From assembly GCA_007129635.1 (NCBI GenBank), contig SKVE01000256.1, positions 1 through 6,119 on the forward strand: a DNA stretch of 6,119 nucleotides, read 5' to 3'. This document shows positions 1-6,119 of the stretch, one piece after another. How positions within the stretch are numbered: the first letter of the stretch is position 1; each line of letters begins with the position of its first letter. The notes beneath the pieces were generated by a model, which was not told the DNA's origin, ran no database searches, and saw only the letters and a program-made list of their open reading frames with translations. Source of the stretch: Planctomycetaceae bacterium (GTDB lineage Bacteria > Planctomycetota > Planctomycetia > Pirellulales > Pirellulaceae). The translations under genes were made by a program, and so were the position numbers.

Positions 1-391
1 CGTGACTTCCACCGCCGGTCGCGACCGAGACGGTCGGCTCGATCGGCCCCAGGAAGCCGATCTTGACCGTGTCCACGTGTTCGGGTTCCTCTTTCGCTCG
101 GCCCGGCCCCGCGTATTCCATCTGCGTCAGGAAGAAATGCATGTACGGCTGGACGTGGCGGAAGGGTACCAGATCGGGGCTCGTATCCGCGTAGACTTTG
201 TCTTCGATTAAGGGCAAGTTCGGGACATCGTAGGCGCCCGCGGAATGGATTTCGCGCAGCACCTCACGCATCTCGGGCGACACCGGTACCTGGTCGGGAA
301 CCTCCGGTGGATCGGCCTGCAACCCTGTCCCGTGGCCCAACAGCGCCAATACGAGAATCACGCTTATCATCCGAAAATGTCTGATTTTCAC
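1..391 (-). CDS. Exported protein, probable ABC-type periplasmic substrate-binding protein (Peripla_BP_6-like), first 130 codons only
   Basis: Seen: a frame starting with GTG at 391-389 stays open for 130 codons to the left edge. The product begins MKIRHFRMISVILVLALLGH, a typical Sec signal peptide (basic start, hydrophobic core, likely cleavage after LQA, residue 26). A polar, proline-rich region of about 80 residues follows, then TVKIGFLGPIEPTV at residues 108-121. Known: (V/I)KIGFLGP is the usual first strand of the branched-chain amino acid/amide type binding fold (Peripla_BP_6), where it normally directly follows the signal peptide; here it comes about 80 residues late. The GTG is chosen because a perfect AAGGAGG lies seven bases upstream and because it overlaps the preceding stop as GTGA. 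The ATG at codon 8 would lose the basic residues and has no such site. Inferred: it captures or senses a small molecule for the operon; no permease or ATPase is visible. The assignment rests on one motif plus export signal, so another secreted protein with a Rossmann-like strand remains possible. Confidence 0.7.
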   Translation of the reverse strand, partial: MKIRHFRMISVILVLALLGHGTGLQADPPEVPDQVPVSPEMREVLREIHSAGAYDVPNLPLIEDKVYADTSPDLVPFRHVQPYMHFFLTQMEYAGPGRAKEEPEHVDTVKIGFLGPIEPTVSVATGGGSH

Positions 392-1647
392 GGTGTTCCC
401 TCCTTTAATCGCGGATAGTACCCTGTGCCCCGCCCACGGGCCAAACCTTTCGAGGTACCGACCCAAACGTCGTCGCCATCGAATTCAACCCACAATGCGA
501 AATTATGGGGCAGGCATCGCTCCAGGTCCAGTGTCTTCAGGACTTGTTCGCCGCGTTGAATCACGGCTTGGCCTCGTTTTGTACGAGGATCCATCGTATA
601 GGTCACCCAGGTATCGGTAGGAAAATCGACGACCGCCCCGATGCCTCGATCCGTCGCGTACCAAGCCTCGTTGGCGCTACGGCCTTTCACCGCGTTGGCG
701 AAATCGCTGGGCAGTCCGGTTTCATGCGCATAATAGCCGCGCCAATTCCGCCCGTCGTAGCGGCTCATTCCGAAATAGGTTGATATCCACAGGATCTTGT
801 CGACGTAGCTGGTGCCGGTCGTGATCACGTGCACGATCCCGTCGTCGCGGTTCAGATTGATCTCCATCTCGCCGTCGGGGTCCAGGTAGACATTCCAGCG
901 CTGGGTGGCCACATCGAACTCAAGCACGCCGCTGCCCCAAACGCCCAAGTAAACCATCCCGTCATTGTACGAGACGCCGTAGTTCCAGATCTCTTCCATC
1001 GGGGCATTTTTTTCGGTGAAGATTTTCCAGTTCTTGCTGACGATATTGTACCGGCTGGCGCCGGCAGTGGTCGCGGCCCAGATGTGATCGTTTTCCATCG
1101 CCACACCGTAGACTACATCGTTGACCAGGCCGCTGTTCAGTTGGTTGAAGTGATCGAAGCGGCCTGCGCTATAACGAGCCAATCCGCCACCGAACAGACC
1201 GATCCACAGATCGCCCGTTTTCTTGTCAACATCCAGTGCGGAAACGACGGGCCAGGGCAACCCGTCCTCTTCTTTCCAAGTCTGAAACTTCCCCGTTCGC
1301 TTGTCGTAGCAGGCCAGTCCGTCTTCGGTGCCCACCCAGACGCGATTGCCGTCCGCCTTGATGGCAAAGATGTGATCGCTCGGCAGCCCGTCGGAAGTCG
1401 TGAAGTGCTGCCAGTCCGTGTAGACGAACGGCAGATGTTGATCGGTGATCTCGTCCGCCACTGGCCCCGAGATGGGTTCCGCGGTTCCCAGGGTGGACAC
1501 GGCAGATTCTGTGCCCGCGACGACGGGCGTGGCTTCCTCGGCACCGACGGCTTGCAACCAGCCGATCGTCGTGAAAACGACGGCCGTCAGCAAACCGGCT
1601 GTGGTTGTGGCCAGCCACCAGGATGAATCAAGTTTTCGTCGGTTCAT
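388..1647 (-). CDS. Stand-alone Reg_prop (two-component regulator propeller) protein with N-terminal signal/anchor, no kinase
   Basis: Seen: 419 residues. Residues 13-36 are a hydrophobic segment after a short basic N-terminus (MNRRK). A possible signal peptidase site follows VGA at 36, otherwise the segment is a membrane anchor. An Ala/Thr/Pro/Glu-rich linker reaches about residue 72. Then come about seven repeats of the Reg_prop type, with the pattern GLPS-D-I-A-I-(x)-WVGTEDGLACYD: about 85-115, 127-160, 171-201, 216-245, 268-298, 309-341 and 381-405. The fifth and sixth are the least regular. This predicts one seven-bladed propeller. Known: Reg_prop repeats usually form the periplasmic sensor half of hybrid two-component proteins, often as two propellers followed by Y_Y_Y and kinase domains. 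All of those are absent here and the protein ends just after the last blade. Inferred: a ligand-binding or scaffold protein for the neighbouring cytochrome rather than a signal transducer. It starts 13 bases after the cytochrome stop with only a weak GAG as ribosome site, and its stop overlaps the next start. Confidence 0.88.
   Translation of the reverse strand: MNRRKLDSSWWLATTTAGLLTAVVFTTIGWLQAVGAEEATPVVAGTESAVSTLGTAEPISGPVADEITDQHLPFVYTDWQHFTTSDGLPSDHIFAIKADGNRVWVGTEDGLACYDKRTGKFQTWKEEDGLPWPVVSALDVDKKTGDLWIGLFGGGLARYSAGRFDHFNQLNSGLVNDVVYGVAMENDHIWAATTAGASRYNIVSKNWKIFTEKNAPMEEIWNYGVSYNDGMVYLGVWGSGVLEFDVATQRWNVYLDPDGEMEINLNRDDGIVHVITTGTSYVDKILWISTYFGMSRYDGRNWRGYYAHETGLPSDFANAVKGRSANEAWYATDRGIGAVVDFPTDTWVTYTMDPRTKRGQAVIQRGEQVLKTLDLERCLPHNFALWVEFDGDDVWVGTSKGLARGRGTGYYPRLKEGTP
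399..405 (-). promoter_or_regulatory. Strong ribosome binding site for the substrate-binding protein gene
   Basis: On the minus strand this reads AAGGAGG, a full match to the anti-Shine-Dalgarno core, seven bases before the GTG at 391. It lies inside the last codons of the Reg_prop gene. It decides the start in favour of GTG over the ATG seven codons later, and suggests that the last gene is translated efficiently on its own as well as by coupling. Confidence 0.85.
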
Positions 1648-1660
1648 GATTGTGCTCGTA

Positions 1661-4534
1661 TCAAAGGGTTTTGAGATATTCGATCAGATCGTTCAACTGG
1701 TCCTTGGTCATGTCGTTGGTCACCCCGTGTTTGTCCTCGTCATTATACTTGGTCCAAATCTCTTCCAGGGTCTCGGCCATCCCGTTGTGCAGGTACGGCG
1801 CCGAATCGTAGATGTTGTTCAAATGCGGCGTGTCGAATACACCATCGGTGTCCAGCCACATTTTCGTGCCCACATCGTGCAATTGGCGATCCGTATACAT
1901 CGGTGGCGGATGACACGTGATGCACCGGCCCAGTTCCGGGATGCGCTGTCCATCGTTGGTATACGTCCGTTCAAACAAGAGCTTGCCTCGCCGCTGGGCT
2001 TCGGTCAGCGGGGCCCACAGCGGGCGGTACCGGTTGGGCGGACGCGGGATCGTGCAAACAAAATGGTCGACCGCAGCCAGTTCTTCGGGATTGAAGGGCT
2101 GGATGCGGGTGAAGAACACGGCCAGCCGAGCGCCGCACTGGCGGGACAGGCTGGGGTTGCTTCCTACCCACTTGAACGGTGCCGTATCCAAGATACCTCG
2201 AAGCGTCCGGTTGTCGACCGGATTAAAGCCGATGCCATCGGCTTCGATATCGTAAGTCAAACCGTCGATATGGCCGTTGGGATGACAGCTCTTACAGGAA
2301 AACTGGCGTTGAAACGTGTTGTTTCCGCTATGGAACAGACGCTCTCCGAAGCGGGCCTTGGTGATCTCCTGGGGTCCCTCCAAGTCAACACGACCGACGA
2401 TCTCCATCTGCTCCAGATCGATGACGCCCAACGAATCGTCCAAGGCATCGGCGACCCAGGCCGTACGCCCGTCCGGTGCGATCCGGATGCCGCGCGGGCT
2501 GTCGCGAGTTTCCAAGTGCTTGACGACAAACTCGGTGGCCTTGCCCAGGTGATTGGGGATAATCCGCTGACGCTGGTCTTCCGTCGCCTGCTGGAGCATC
2601 GCGATCAGTTTCTGCAAATCCACCACCGCGATGCGATTGGATCCGGAACTGGTCACCAAGGCGAAATTTCCATCGTGCGTGATCGCGACACTGGTGGGGT
2701 CCGGGAAAGCCATCGTCGGTTCGTCCAACAGCACCTGATCGACTCGGCCGTCACGCCATACCACGGCCAGTCCGTTGGTGATCGTCCAACCTTGCAGCAA
2801 GCGAGTCATGGGGACCATGTTCTTGGTACGGTTCAAGGTAGCCAAGCCATACTCGCCGCTGGGATGCCAATCGACGCCGATCATCAGATTCGCGCCGGGC
2901 ACCTCGCGACGGTACTCGATCACCGCACGTTCCGTATCGATCACCGTCACTTCGGACAGGGGCGGCTCGCGGAAAGGCATGATACGGGACAGTGCATTGG
3001 CGACCAGGATCTGCGAGCCATCGGGCGACAGCGCCAGAGCCCAAGGGTTGCGGCTGGCTTCCAAACGCTTGACCTCCCTGAGCGATCGGGTGTTGATCAC
3101 GGAAATGCTGTCGATGGACGAGTTCAGCACGTAGAGCAGTTTTCCCTCGCGGTCGGTCAGCAAGCCCTGCGGCTCGTTGCCGACCGGGATCGTGGCCACG
3201 ACCTCGCGGGCTGCCACATCGATCACCGACACGGTATCGTCCAGCCGGTTGCTGACGTAGGCCCAGTTGCCTTCCGGATGGAACGTCACGTCGTTCGGTT
3301 GGCCTCCCACGGGGATCTCCGCCACCTTGGATCGGCTGGCGACATCCACGACCGCCACTGCGTTGGCCGCTTCGCATGCGACGTACAACTCACGGCCGCT
3401 CGGATGAAAAGCCAGATTCTGCGGCGTTTTGTATTGGTGTTCCTCTGCACGTGGAGGCAGCTTGGTAGGATGCAAGATCTGCTGCCATGCTTCTTCGACA
3501 TCGAACGGTTTCCCATGAGCGTTCTCGTGGCAGGACAGGCAGGTGTCGTGGGTGACGGGCTTCAGTCCGGCCAGGCTGGCCAGGCGTGAATCGCGCATGA
3601 TGTGTTCCGGCGAGTAATCGTTGCCGGCGCCATGACAGGCCTCGCACCCCACACCCTCGAACCATTGGTAGCTTGCCTGGGCACCGCCCGCCGCATCGTA
3701 GTGGGCGGTGGTATGGCATTTCAGGCAGTCGGTGGTGACCATCGGGTCGGTTTCGATCCCGGCCTGGCGAGCGATCTCCCGCGCGCGGGGCGTCGCCAAT
3801 GTGGCATAGGCGTTGGCATGAGCGCTGTCCAGCCACAAGCTGTACTGATACCCGCTTTCCGGCCCCGCATGGCACTCGCCACACGCATGCGATCCAGTGA
3901 TCTGCGGCAGGTCGGGATCGCCGGTTGGTAATTCCGGCGGCTTCGAGTAGCTCCAGCGCCGTGGCGTCGGATGGGCGATTTCTTCCCAGGCTTTGTCGAC
4001 GTCGAAATTCGAAGGCCCCAGCACGGCGTCGTGCGAGCCTTTCTCGATATGGCACACCATGCAATCGTCCTTGGTGGGGATGATCAGCCCGGCGGCCAAC
4101 GATGCTTCGCGGCTCCGCATCACCGACTCGTCCATGTACTCGCTGCCCGCCCCGTGGCATTTTTCGCACTGCACGCCGTGCTGCAAACGGAAACCGTCTT
4201 CCCGCTCCCAATCCTCCGACTCGGCACTGGTCGAATGGCATCCCAGGCAGACCGGCGATTGCTGCGGTTCCACCGGGATGCCGCTCAGCCGAGCGATCTC
4301 TTTCGATTCGGGCATTGCCAGCGACGCGTAGGCCTTGGCGTGCTTCGACAACCACCACAGACTCTGCTGATACCCCATGCCCGCGCCTTGATGGCATTGG
4401 GCACACTCCTGGTTGCCCACGTAATACGGTTGGCTGGCGTAAGGGGCCTGGGCCGTACCGGGCGCAACCAGGCCGACGCACAACAGCCAAGCGAAACAGG
4501 CGGCCGATGCGTAGCGAATGACCATGCGGTTCAT
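1661..4534 (-). CDS. Exported decaheme cytochrome c: two tetraheme c554-like modules, YVTN beta-propeller, diheme peroxidase/MauG-like C-terminus
   Basis: Seen: 957 residues starting with a Sec signal peptide (hydrophobic core about 8-24, likely cleavage after AQA, residue 30). Ten CxxCH heme sites have their first Cys at 44, 96, 123, 158, 218, 270, 297, 332, 747 and 871. The first eight form two similar four-heme modules (about 44-189 and 218-356), each with the SxHAxAYA motif typical of cytochrome c554-like domains; H65 and H239 are candidate distal ligands. Residues about 368-721 hold seven YVTN-type blades (for example VSVIDVAAREVVATIPVG). Residues about 721-957 resemble a compact diheme cytochrome c peroxidase/MauG domain, with SCKSCHPNGHIDG at the first heme and CITCH, DTPHLNNI and APYLHNG near the second. 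Inferred: a periplasmic or surface electron-transfer protein, with the C-terminal pair as a possible peroxide-reducing or oxidising site. The ATG is supported by GAGGAA eight bases upstream and by the ATGA overlap with the preceding gene. The physiological donor and acceptor are unknown. There is no membrane segment besides the signal peptide. Confidence 0.95.
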   Translation of the reverse strand: MNRMVIRYASAACFAWLLCVGLVAPGTAQAPYASQPYYVGNQECAQCHQGAGMGYQQSLWWLSKHAKAYASLAMPESKEIARLSGIPVEPQQSPVCLGCHSTSAESEDWEREDGFRLQHGVQCEKCHGAGSEYMDESVMRSREASLAAGLIIPTKDDCMVCHIEKGSHDAVLGPSNFDVDKAWEEIAHPTPRRWSYSKPPELPTGDPDLPQITGSHACGECHAGPESGYQYSLWLDSAHANAYATLATPRAREIARQAGIETDPMVTTDCLKCHTTAHYDAAGGAQASYQWFEGVGCEACHGAGNDYSPEHIMRDSRLASLAGLKPVTHDTCLSCHENAHGKPFDVEEAWQQILHPTKLPPRAEEHQYKTPQNLAFHPSGRELYVACEAANAVAVVDVASRSKVAEIPVGGQPNDVTFHPEGNWAYVSNRLDDTVSVIDVAAREVVATIPVGNEPQGLLTDREGKLLYVLNSSIDSISVINTRSLREVKRLEASRNPWALALSPDGSQILVANALSRIMPFREPPLSEVTVIDTERAVIEYRREVPGANLMIGVDWHPSGEYGLATLNRTKNMVPMTRLLQGWTITNGLAVVWRDGRVDQVLLDEPTMAFPDPTSVAITHDGNFALVTSSGSNRIAVVDLQKLIAMLQQATEDQRQRIIPNHLGKATEFVVKHLETRDSPRGIRIAPDGRTAWVADALDDSLGVIDLEQMEIVGRVDLEGPQEITKARFGERLFHSGNNTFQRQFSCKSCHPNGHIDGLTYDIEADGIGFNPVDNRTLRGILDTAPFKWVGSNPSLSRQCGARLAVFFTRIQPFNPEELAAVDHFVCTIPRPPNRYRPLWAPLTEAQRRGKLLFERTYTNDGQRIPELGRCITCHPPPMYTDRQLHDVGTKMWLDTDGVFDTPHLNNIYDSAPYLHNGMAETLEEIWTKYNDEDKHGVTNDMTKDQLNDLIEYLKTL
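3467..3883 (-). repeat. Tetraheme c554-like module, copy 2 (protein-level tandem duplication)
   Basis: Encodes residues about 218-356 of the cytochrome. Landmarks parallel copy 1: CGECH, YQYSLWLDSAHANAYATLA, EIARQAGI, CLKCH, GVGCEACHGAGNDYS, CLSCH, FDVEEAWQQILHPT. A linker of about 28 residues (PRRWSYSKPP…QITGSHA) separates the copies. The spacing of CxxCH sites is nearly the same in both. Confidence 0.9.
3968..4405 (-). repeat. Tetraheme c554-like module, copy 1 (protein-level tandem duplication)
   Basis: Encodes residues about 44-189 of the cytochrome with four CxxCH sites. Landmarks in order: CAQCH, YQQSLWWLSKHAKAYASLA, EIARLSGI, CLGCH, GVQCEKCHGAGSEYM, CMVCH, FDVDKAWEEIAHPT. Every landmark recurs in the same order in copy 2, so the two halves arose by internal duplication. 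Similarity is clear in protein but diverged in DNA. Confidence 0.9.
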
Positions 4535-6119
4535 GGCGTGTCTTCCTCTGAAGCCTCTTGGATCACGGTCAAAATCTGATTCGGTTCGATATCGTTCAAC
4601 GTTGTTCTGGTCTGGTCCGGCCAGCGGATCTCGATGGAATCCACTTGCTGAGCATCGCCCAGACCAAAGTGCGGACGCGGATCGACCTGGGACAGATAAC
4701 CGGTGGTGGGAATCAGATCGTGGATCTGAACCAGATCGCCCGCTCGGACCGTGATCCGCGCTCCGATCGCATCGGATCGCCCGTTGGGCAGCTTGGCGAT
4801 CACCTTGATCCAGTTCCGACGGTTCCCGCCGTCGTTTCGCAGCAGTCGCGGTCGATCGTTCAAGTTGGCGATCAGCAGATCCAGATCCCCATCATTGTCA
4901 AAGTCGGCATAGGCGGCACCACGGCCCACATACCGCTGACGAAAATAATCGCCTGATTGCGAGGCCACATCGACAAAGTTACCTGTCCCATCATTGCGCA
5001 ACAGTACATCGTGCTGGGGGTATTCGAAATGCGCGTTTCCGTTGGCGACGAACAAATCCAGGTAGCCATCGTTGTCGTAATCGAACAGCAGGCCGCCCCA
5101 GCCGGTATATTGGCCGCAGATCACCGCGATCCGTGCCTGCGCCGTGCGATCCTGGAAGAATTCACCCCGGTTCATCATCAAGCAACCGTAACTCATATCG
5201 GGAATGAAAACATCCAGCCGCCCGTTGCGGTTGACATCGCCAAACACCGGCCCCATCGACGAAACGCCTTGACCGCCTTCGCCGAACGCCAGGCCCAGGA
5301 ACAATGCCTCTTCGACAAAGGTGCCGTCGCCTTGGTTGCGATACAGATAGTTTTCCATCGCATCGTTGGCCACGTAGATGTCCAGCAGGCCGTTGTTGTT
5401 CAAGTCACCGACCGCCACACTCATCCCGCGTCCGTTCGGGTTGAAAACACCCGCCTCCTTGGTCACCTCGGTGAACGTCCCGTCGCCGTTGTTGCGGTAC
5501 AATGCGTCGGGCTGGCCGCTGTAGCTGAGCGGTCCCGGATACCCGGCAGCCGCATAGAACGAGCGGAACTTGCCCGCATCGTATTCCAAATAATTCACCA
5601 CATACACATCCAGGCGACCGTCGCCGTCGAAGTCGAACCACGGTGCCGCCAGGCTCCAGTTGGCATTGTCCAGCCCCGACTTCCGCGACACGTCGGTAAA
5701 GGTCCCGTCGCCATTGTTGCGGTACAGCACGTTCGGGCCGTAGTTCAGCACGTACAGATCCACGTGCCCGTCGCCATCGAAATCGGCCGCCGACGCGCCG
5801 AAGCTGAAACCCATGTCTCCGACACCCGCTTCCTCCGTCACTTCGGTGAACGTCCCATCGCGGTTGTTGCGGTACAGCCGGTTCTTTAACTGGCCTCGAT
5901 ATCGCCGCCCGCGATTATCACTGACGTCCGGATGCCAGGCCCCGTTGGGCAGGTAAATGTCCAGCCAGCCATCGCCATCATAGTCGAAGAACACGGCGCC
6001 CGAGCCCGTGCCTTCCACGATGTTACTCAAATTGTCATCACCAAAACCGTGCTTAAAGTCCAAGCCCGCTTGCTCCGTCACGTCCGTAAAGACCGGCAAC
6101 GGCGGTTCTGCTCCGTGAA
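4531..6119 (-). CDS. FG-GAP/VCBS seven-repeat propeller protein with C-terminal ASPIC/UnbV domain (CRTAC1-like), N-terminus cut by window edge
   Basis: Seen: the frame is open to the right edge. An in-frame TTG at 6099 is the first possible start, but the frame continues upstream (…HGAEPPL) with no ATG or GTG before the edge, so the true start probably lies outside. Counting from that TTG, seven Asp/Asn-rich loops of the DxDGDGxxD type begin at residues 39, 106, 156, 232, 288, 340 and 399, most followed by an LYRNNGDGTFTEV-like strand. This fits a seven-bladed, integrin-like, calcium-binding propeller. Residues about 427-513 match the ASPIC/UnbV domain (DAIGAR, GYLSQ, HFGLGD, IRWPD). Known: such proteins are exported or surface-associated and their molecular role is mostly unknown. 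The residues seen at the edge resemble the beginning of the mature CRTAC1 domain (FTDVTEQAG), so perhaps only a signal peptide and a short linker are missing. The stop overlaps the start of the cytochrome gene by four bases (ATGA), so the two are probably translated together. No enzymatic motif was seen. Confidence 0.93.
   Translation of the reverse strand, partial: HGAEPPLPVFTDVTEQAGLDFKHGFGDDNLSNIVEGTGSGAVFFDYDGDGWLDIYLPNGAWHPDVSDNRGRRYRGQLKNRLYRNNRDGTFTEVTEEAGVGDMGFSFGASAADFDGDGHVDLYVLNYGPNVLYRNNGDGTFTDVSRKSGLDNANWSLAAPWFDFDGDGRLDVYVVNYLEYDAGKFRSFYAAAGYPGPLSYSGQPDALYRNNGDGTFTEVTKEAGVFNPNGRGMSVAVGDLNNNGLLDIYVANDAMENYLYRNQGDGTFVEEALFLGLAFGEGGQGVSSMGPVFGDVNRNGRLDVFIPDMSYGCLMMNRGEFFQDRTAQARIAVICGQYTGWGGLLFDYDNDGYLDLFVANGNAHFEYPQHDVLLRNDGTGNFVDVASQSGDYFRQRYVGRGAAYADFDNDGDLDLLIANLNDRPRLLRNDGGNRRNWIKVIAKLPNGRSDAIGARITVRAGDLVQIHDLIPTTGYLSQVDPRPHFGLGDAQQVDSIEIRWPDQTRTTLNDIEPNQILTVIQEASEEDTP
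4543..4548 (-). promoter_or_regulatory. Ribosome binding site for the decaheme cytochrome gene
   Basis: On the minus strand this reads GAGGAA, eight bases upstream of the ATG at 4534, inside the last codons of the UnbV-domain gene. It supports this ATG over the next in-frame ATG three codons later (4525), and fits translational coupling through the ATGA overlap at 4531-4534. Confidence 0.75.
5311..5877 (-). repeat. Four dispersed direct repeats of about 36 bases within the VCBS propeller gene
   Basis: Copies lie at about 5842-5877, 5691-5726, 5466-5502 and 5311-5346. They share the plus-strand core GTCCCGTCGCC-TTGTTGCGGTACA with small changes and encode the LYRNNGDGTFTEVT strand of successive blades. 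A weaker fifth copy is near 4975-5008 (LLRNDGTGNFVDV). Spacing alternates near 150 and 226 bases. These are coding repeats of the blade unit and not a CRISPR or mobile element. Confidence 0.8.

Noticed and set aside
2..211. A 69-codon plus-strand open frame at the left edge
   Set aside because: It lies opposite the exported binding-protein gene, which has a signal peptide, a perfect ribosome site and a coupled start.
829..1626. A 265-codon plus-strand open frame opposite the Reg_prop gene
   Set aside because: It has no motif or signal, it is fully inside a well-supported gene, and it would be the only plus-strand gene in the block.
1648..1660. The 13-base gap between cytochrome and Reg_prop genes considered as a terminator or promoter site
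   Set aside because: It is too short for either, and no stem-loop or T-run is present.
1445..3589. A 714-codon open frame on the plus strand, antisense to the cytochrome and Reg_prop genes
   Set aside because: It lies opposite a gene with ten CxxCH sites and clear domain structure. Its translation is rich in His, Arg, Asp and Gln without any recognisable fold. Long antisense frames are common opposite GC-rich genes with strong third-position bias.
5311..5877. Regularly spaced direct repeats considered as a CRISPR-like array
   Set aside because: Copies are 150-226 bases apart, are imperfect, and are in frame coding for propeller strands.
4957..5889. A 310-codon plus-strand open frame opposite the VCBS propeller gene
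   Set aside because: Its repeated Val/Ala/Ile-rich segments (such as PVAVVAVQ) are the mirror of the LYRNNGDGTFTEV coding repeats, so it is a shadow.
6097..6099. TTG as the start of the UnbV-domain protein
   Set aside because: The frame remains open upstream to the window edge, there is no good ribosome site in the 20 bases available, and starting here would leave an exported family member with no signal peptide.

Overview
The window is a block of four co-oriented genes, all read on the minus strand, so transcription runs from high to low coordinates. Order of transcription: (1) a calcium-loop FG-GAP/VCBS propeller protein with a C-terminal ASPIC/UnbV domain, cut at its N-terminus by the right edge; (2) a complete 957-residue exported decaheme cytochrome that fuses two tetraheme c554-like modules, a YVTN beta-propeller and a diheme peroxidase-like domain; (3) a complete 419-residue protein that is an N-terminal hydrophobic signal or anchor plus a 'two-component regulator propeller' (Reg_prop) domain with no kinase; (4) the first 130 codons of an exported protein that looks like an ABC-type periplasmic substrate-binding protein, cut by the left edge.

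The genes are packed with almost no spacing. Genes 1 and 2 share an ATGA stop/start overlap, genes 2 and 3 are 13 bases apart, and genes 3 and 4 share a GTGA stop/start overlap behind a perfect Shine-Dalgarno sequence. This is the layout of one translationally coupled operon. There is no room for an internal terminator, and I saw no internal promoter, RNA gene, mobile element or CRISPR array. Promoter and terminator must lie outside the window. There is no non-coding stretch longer than 13 bases.

The organism is probably an environmental Gram-negative with a periplasm and cytochrome c maturation. The DNA is moderately GC-rich, and CRTAC1/UnbV proteins, YVTN-cytochrome fusions and Reg_prop proteins occurring together suggest the Planctomycetota or a neighbouring phylum (inference; no marker gene is present).

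How they may work together (inference): genes 2 to 4 have visible export signals and gene 1 belongs to an extracytoplasmic family, so this is probably an envelope module. The cytochrome provides a ten-heme electron path ending in a peroxidase- or MauG-like site. Three consecutive gene products carry seven-bladed propellers from three different repeat families, which could act as docking or sensing scaffolds. The binding protein may link the module to uptake or sensing of a small molecule. The substrate cannot be told from the sequence. I recognise the domain families but not this gene combination as a named system.
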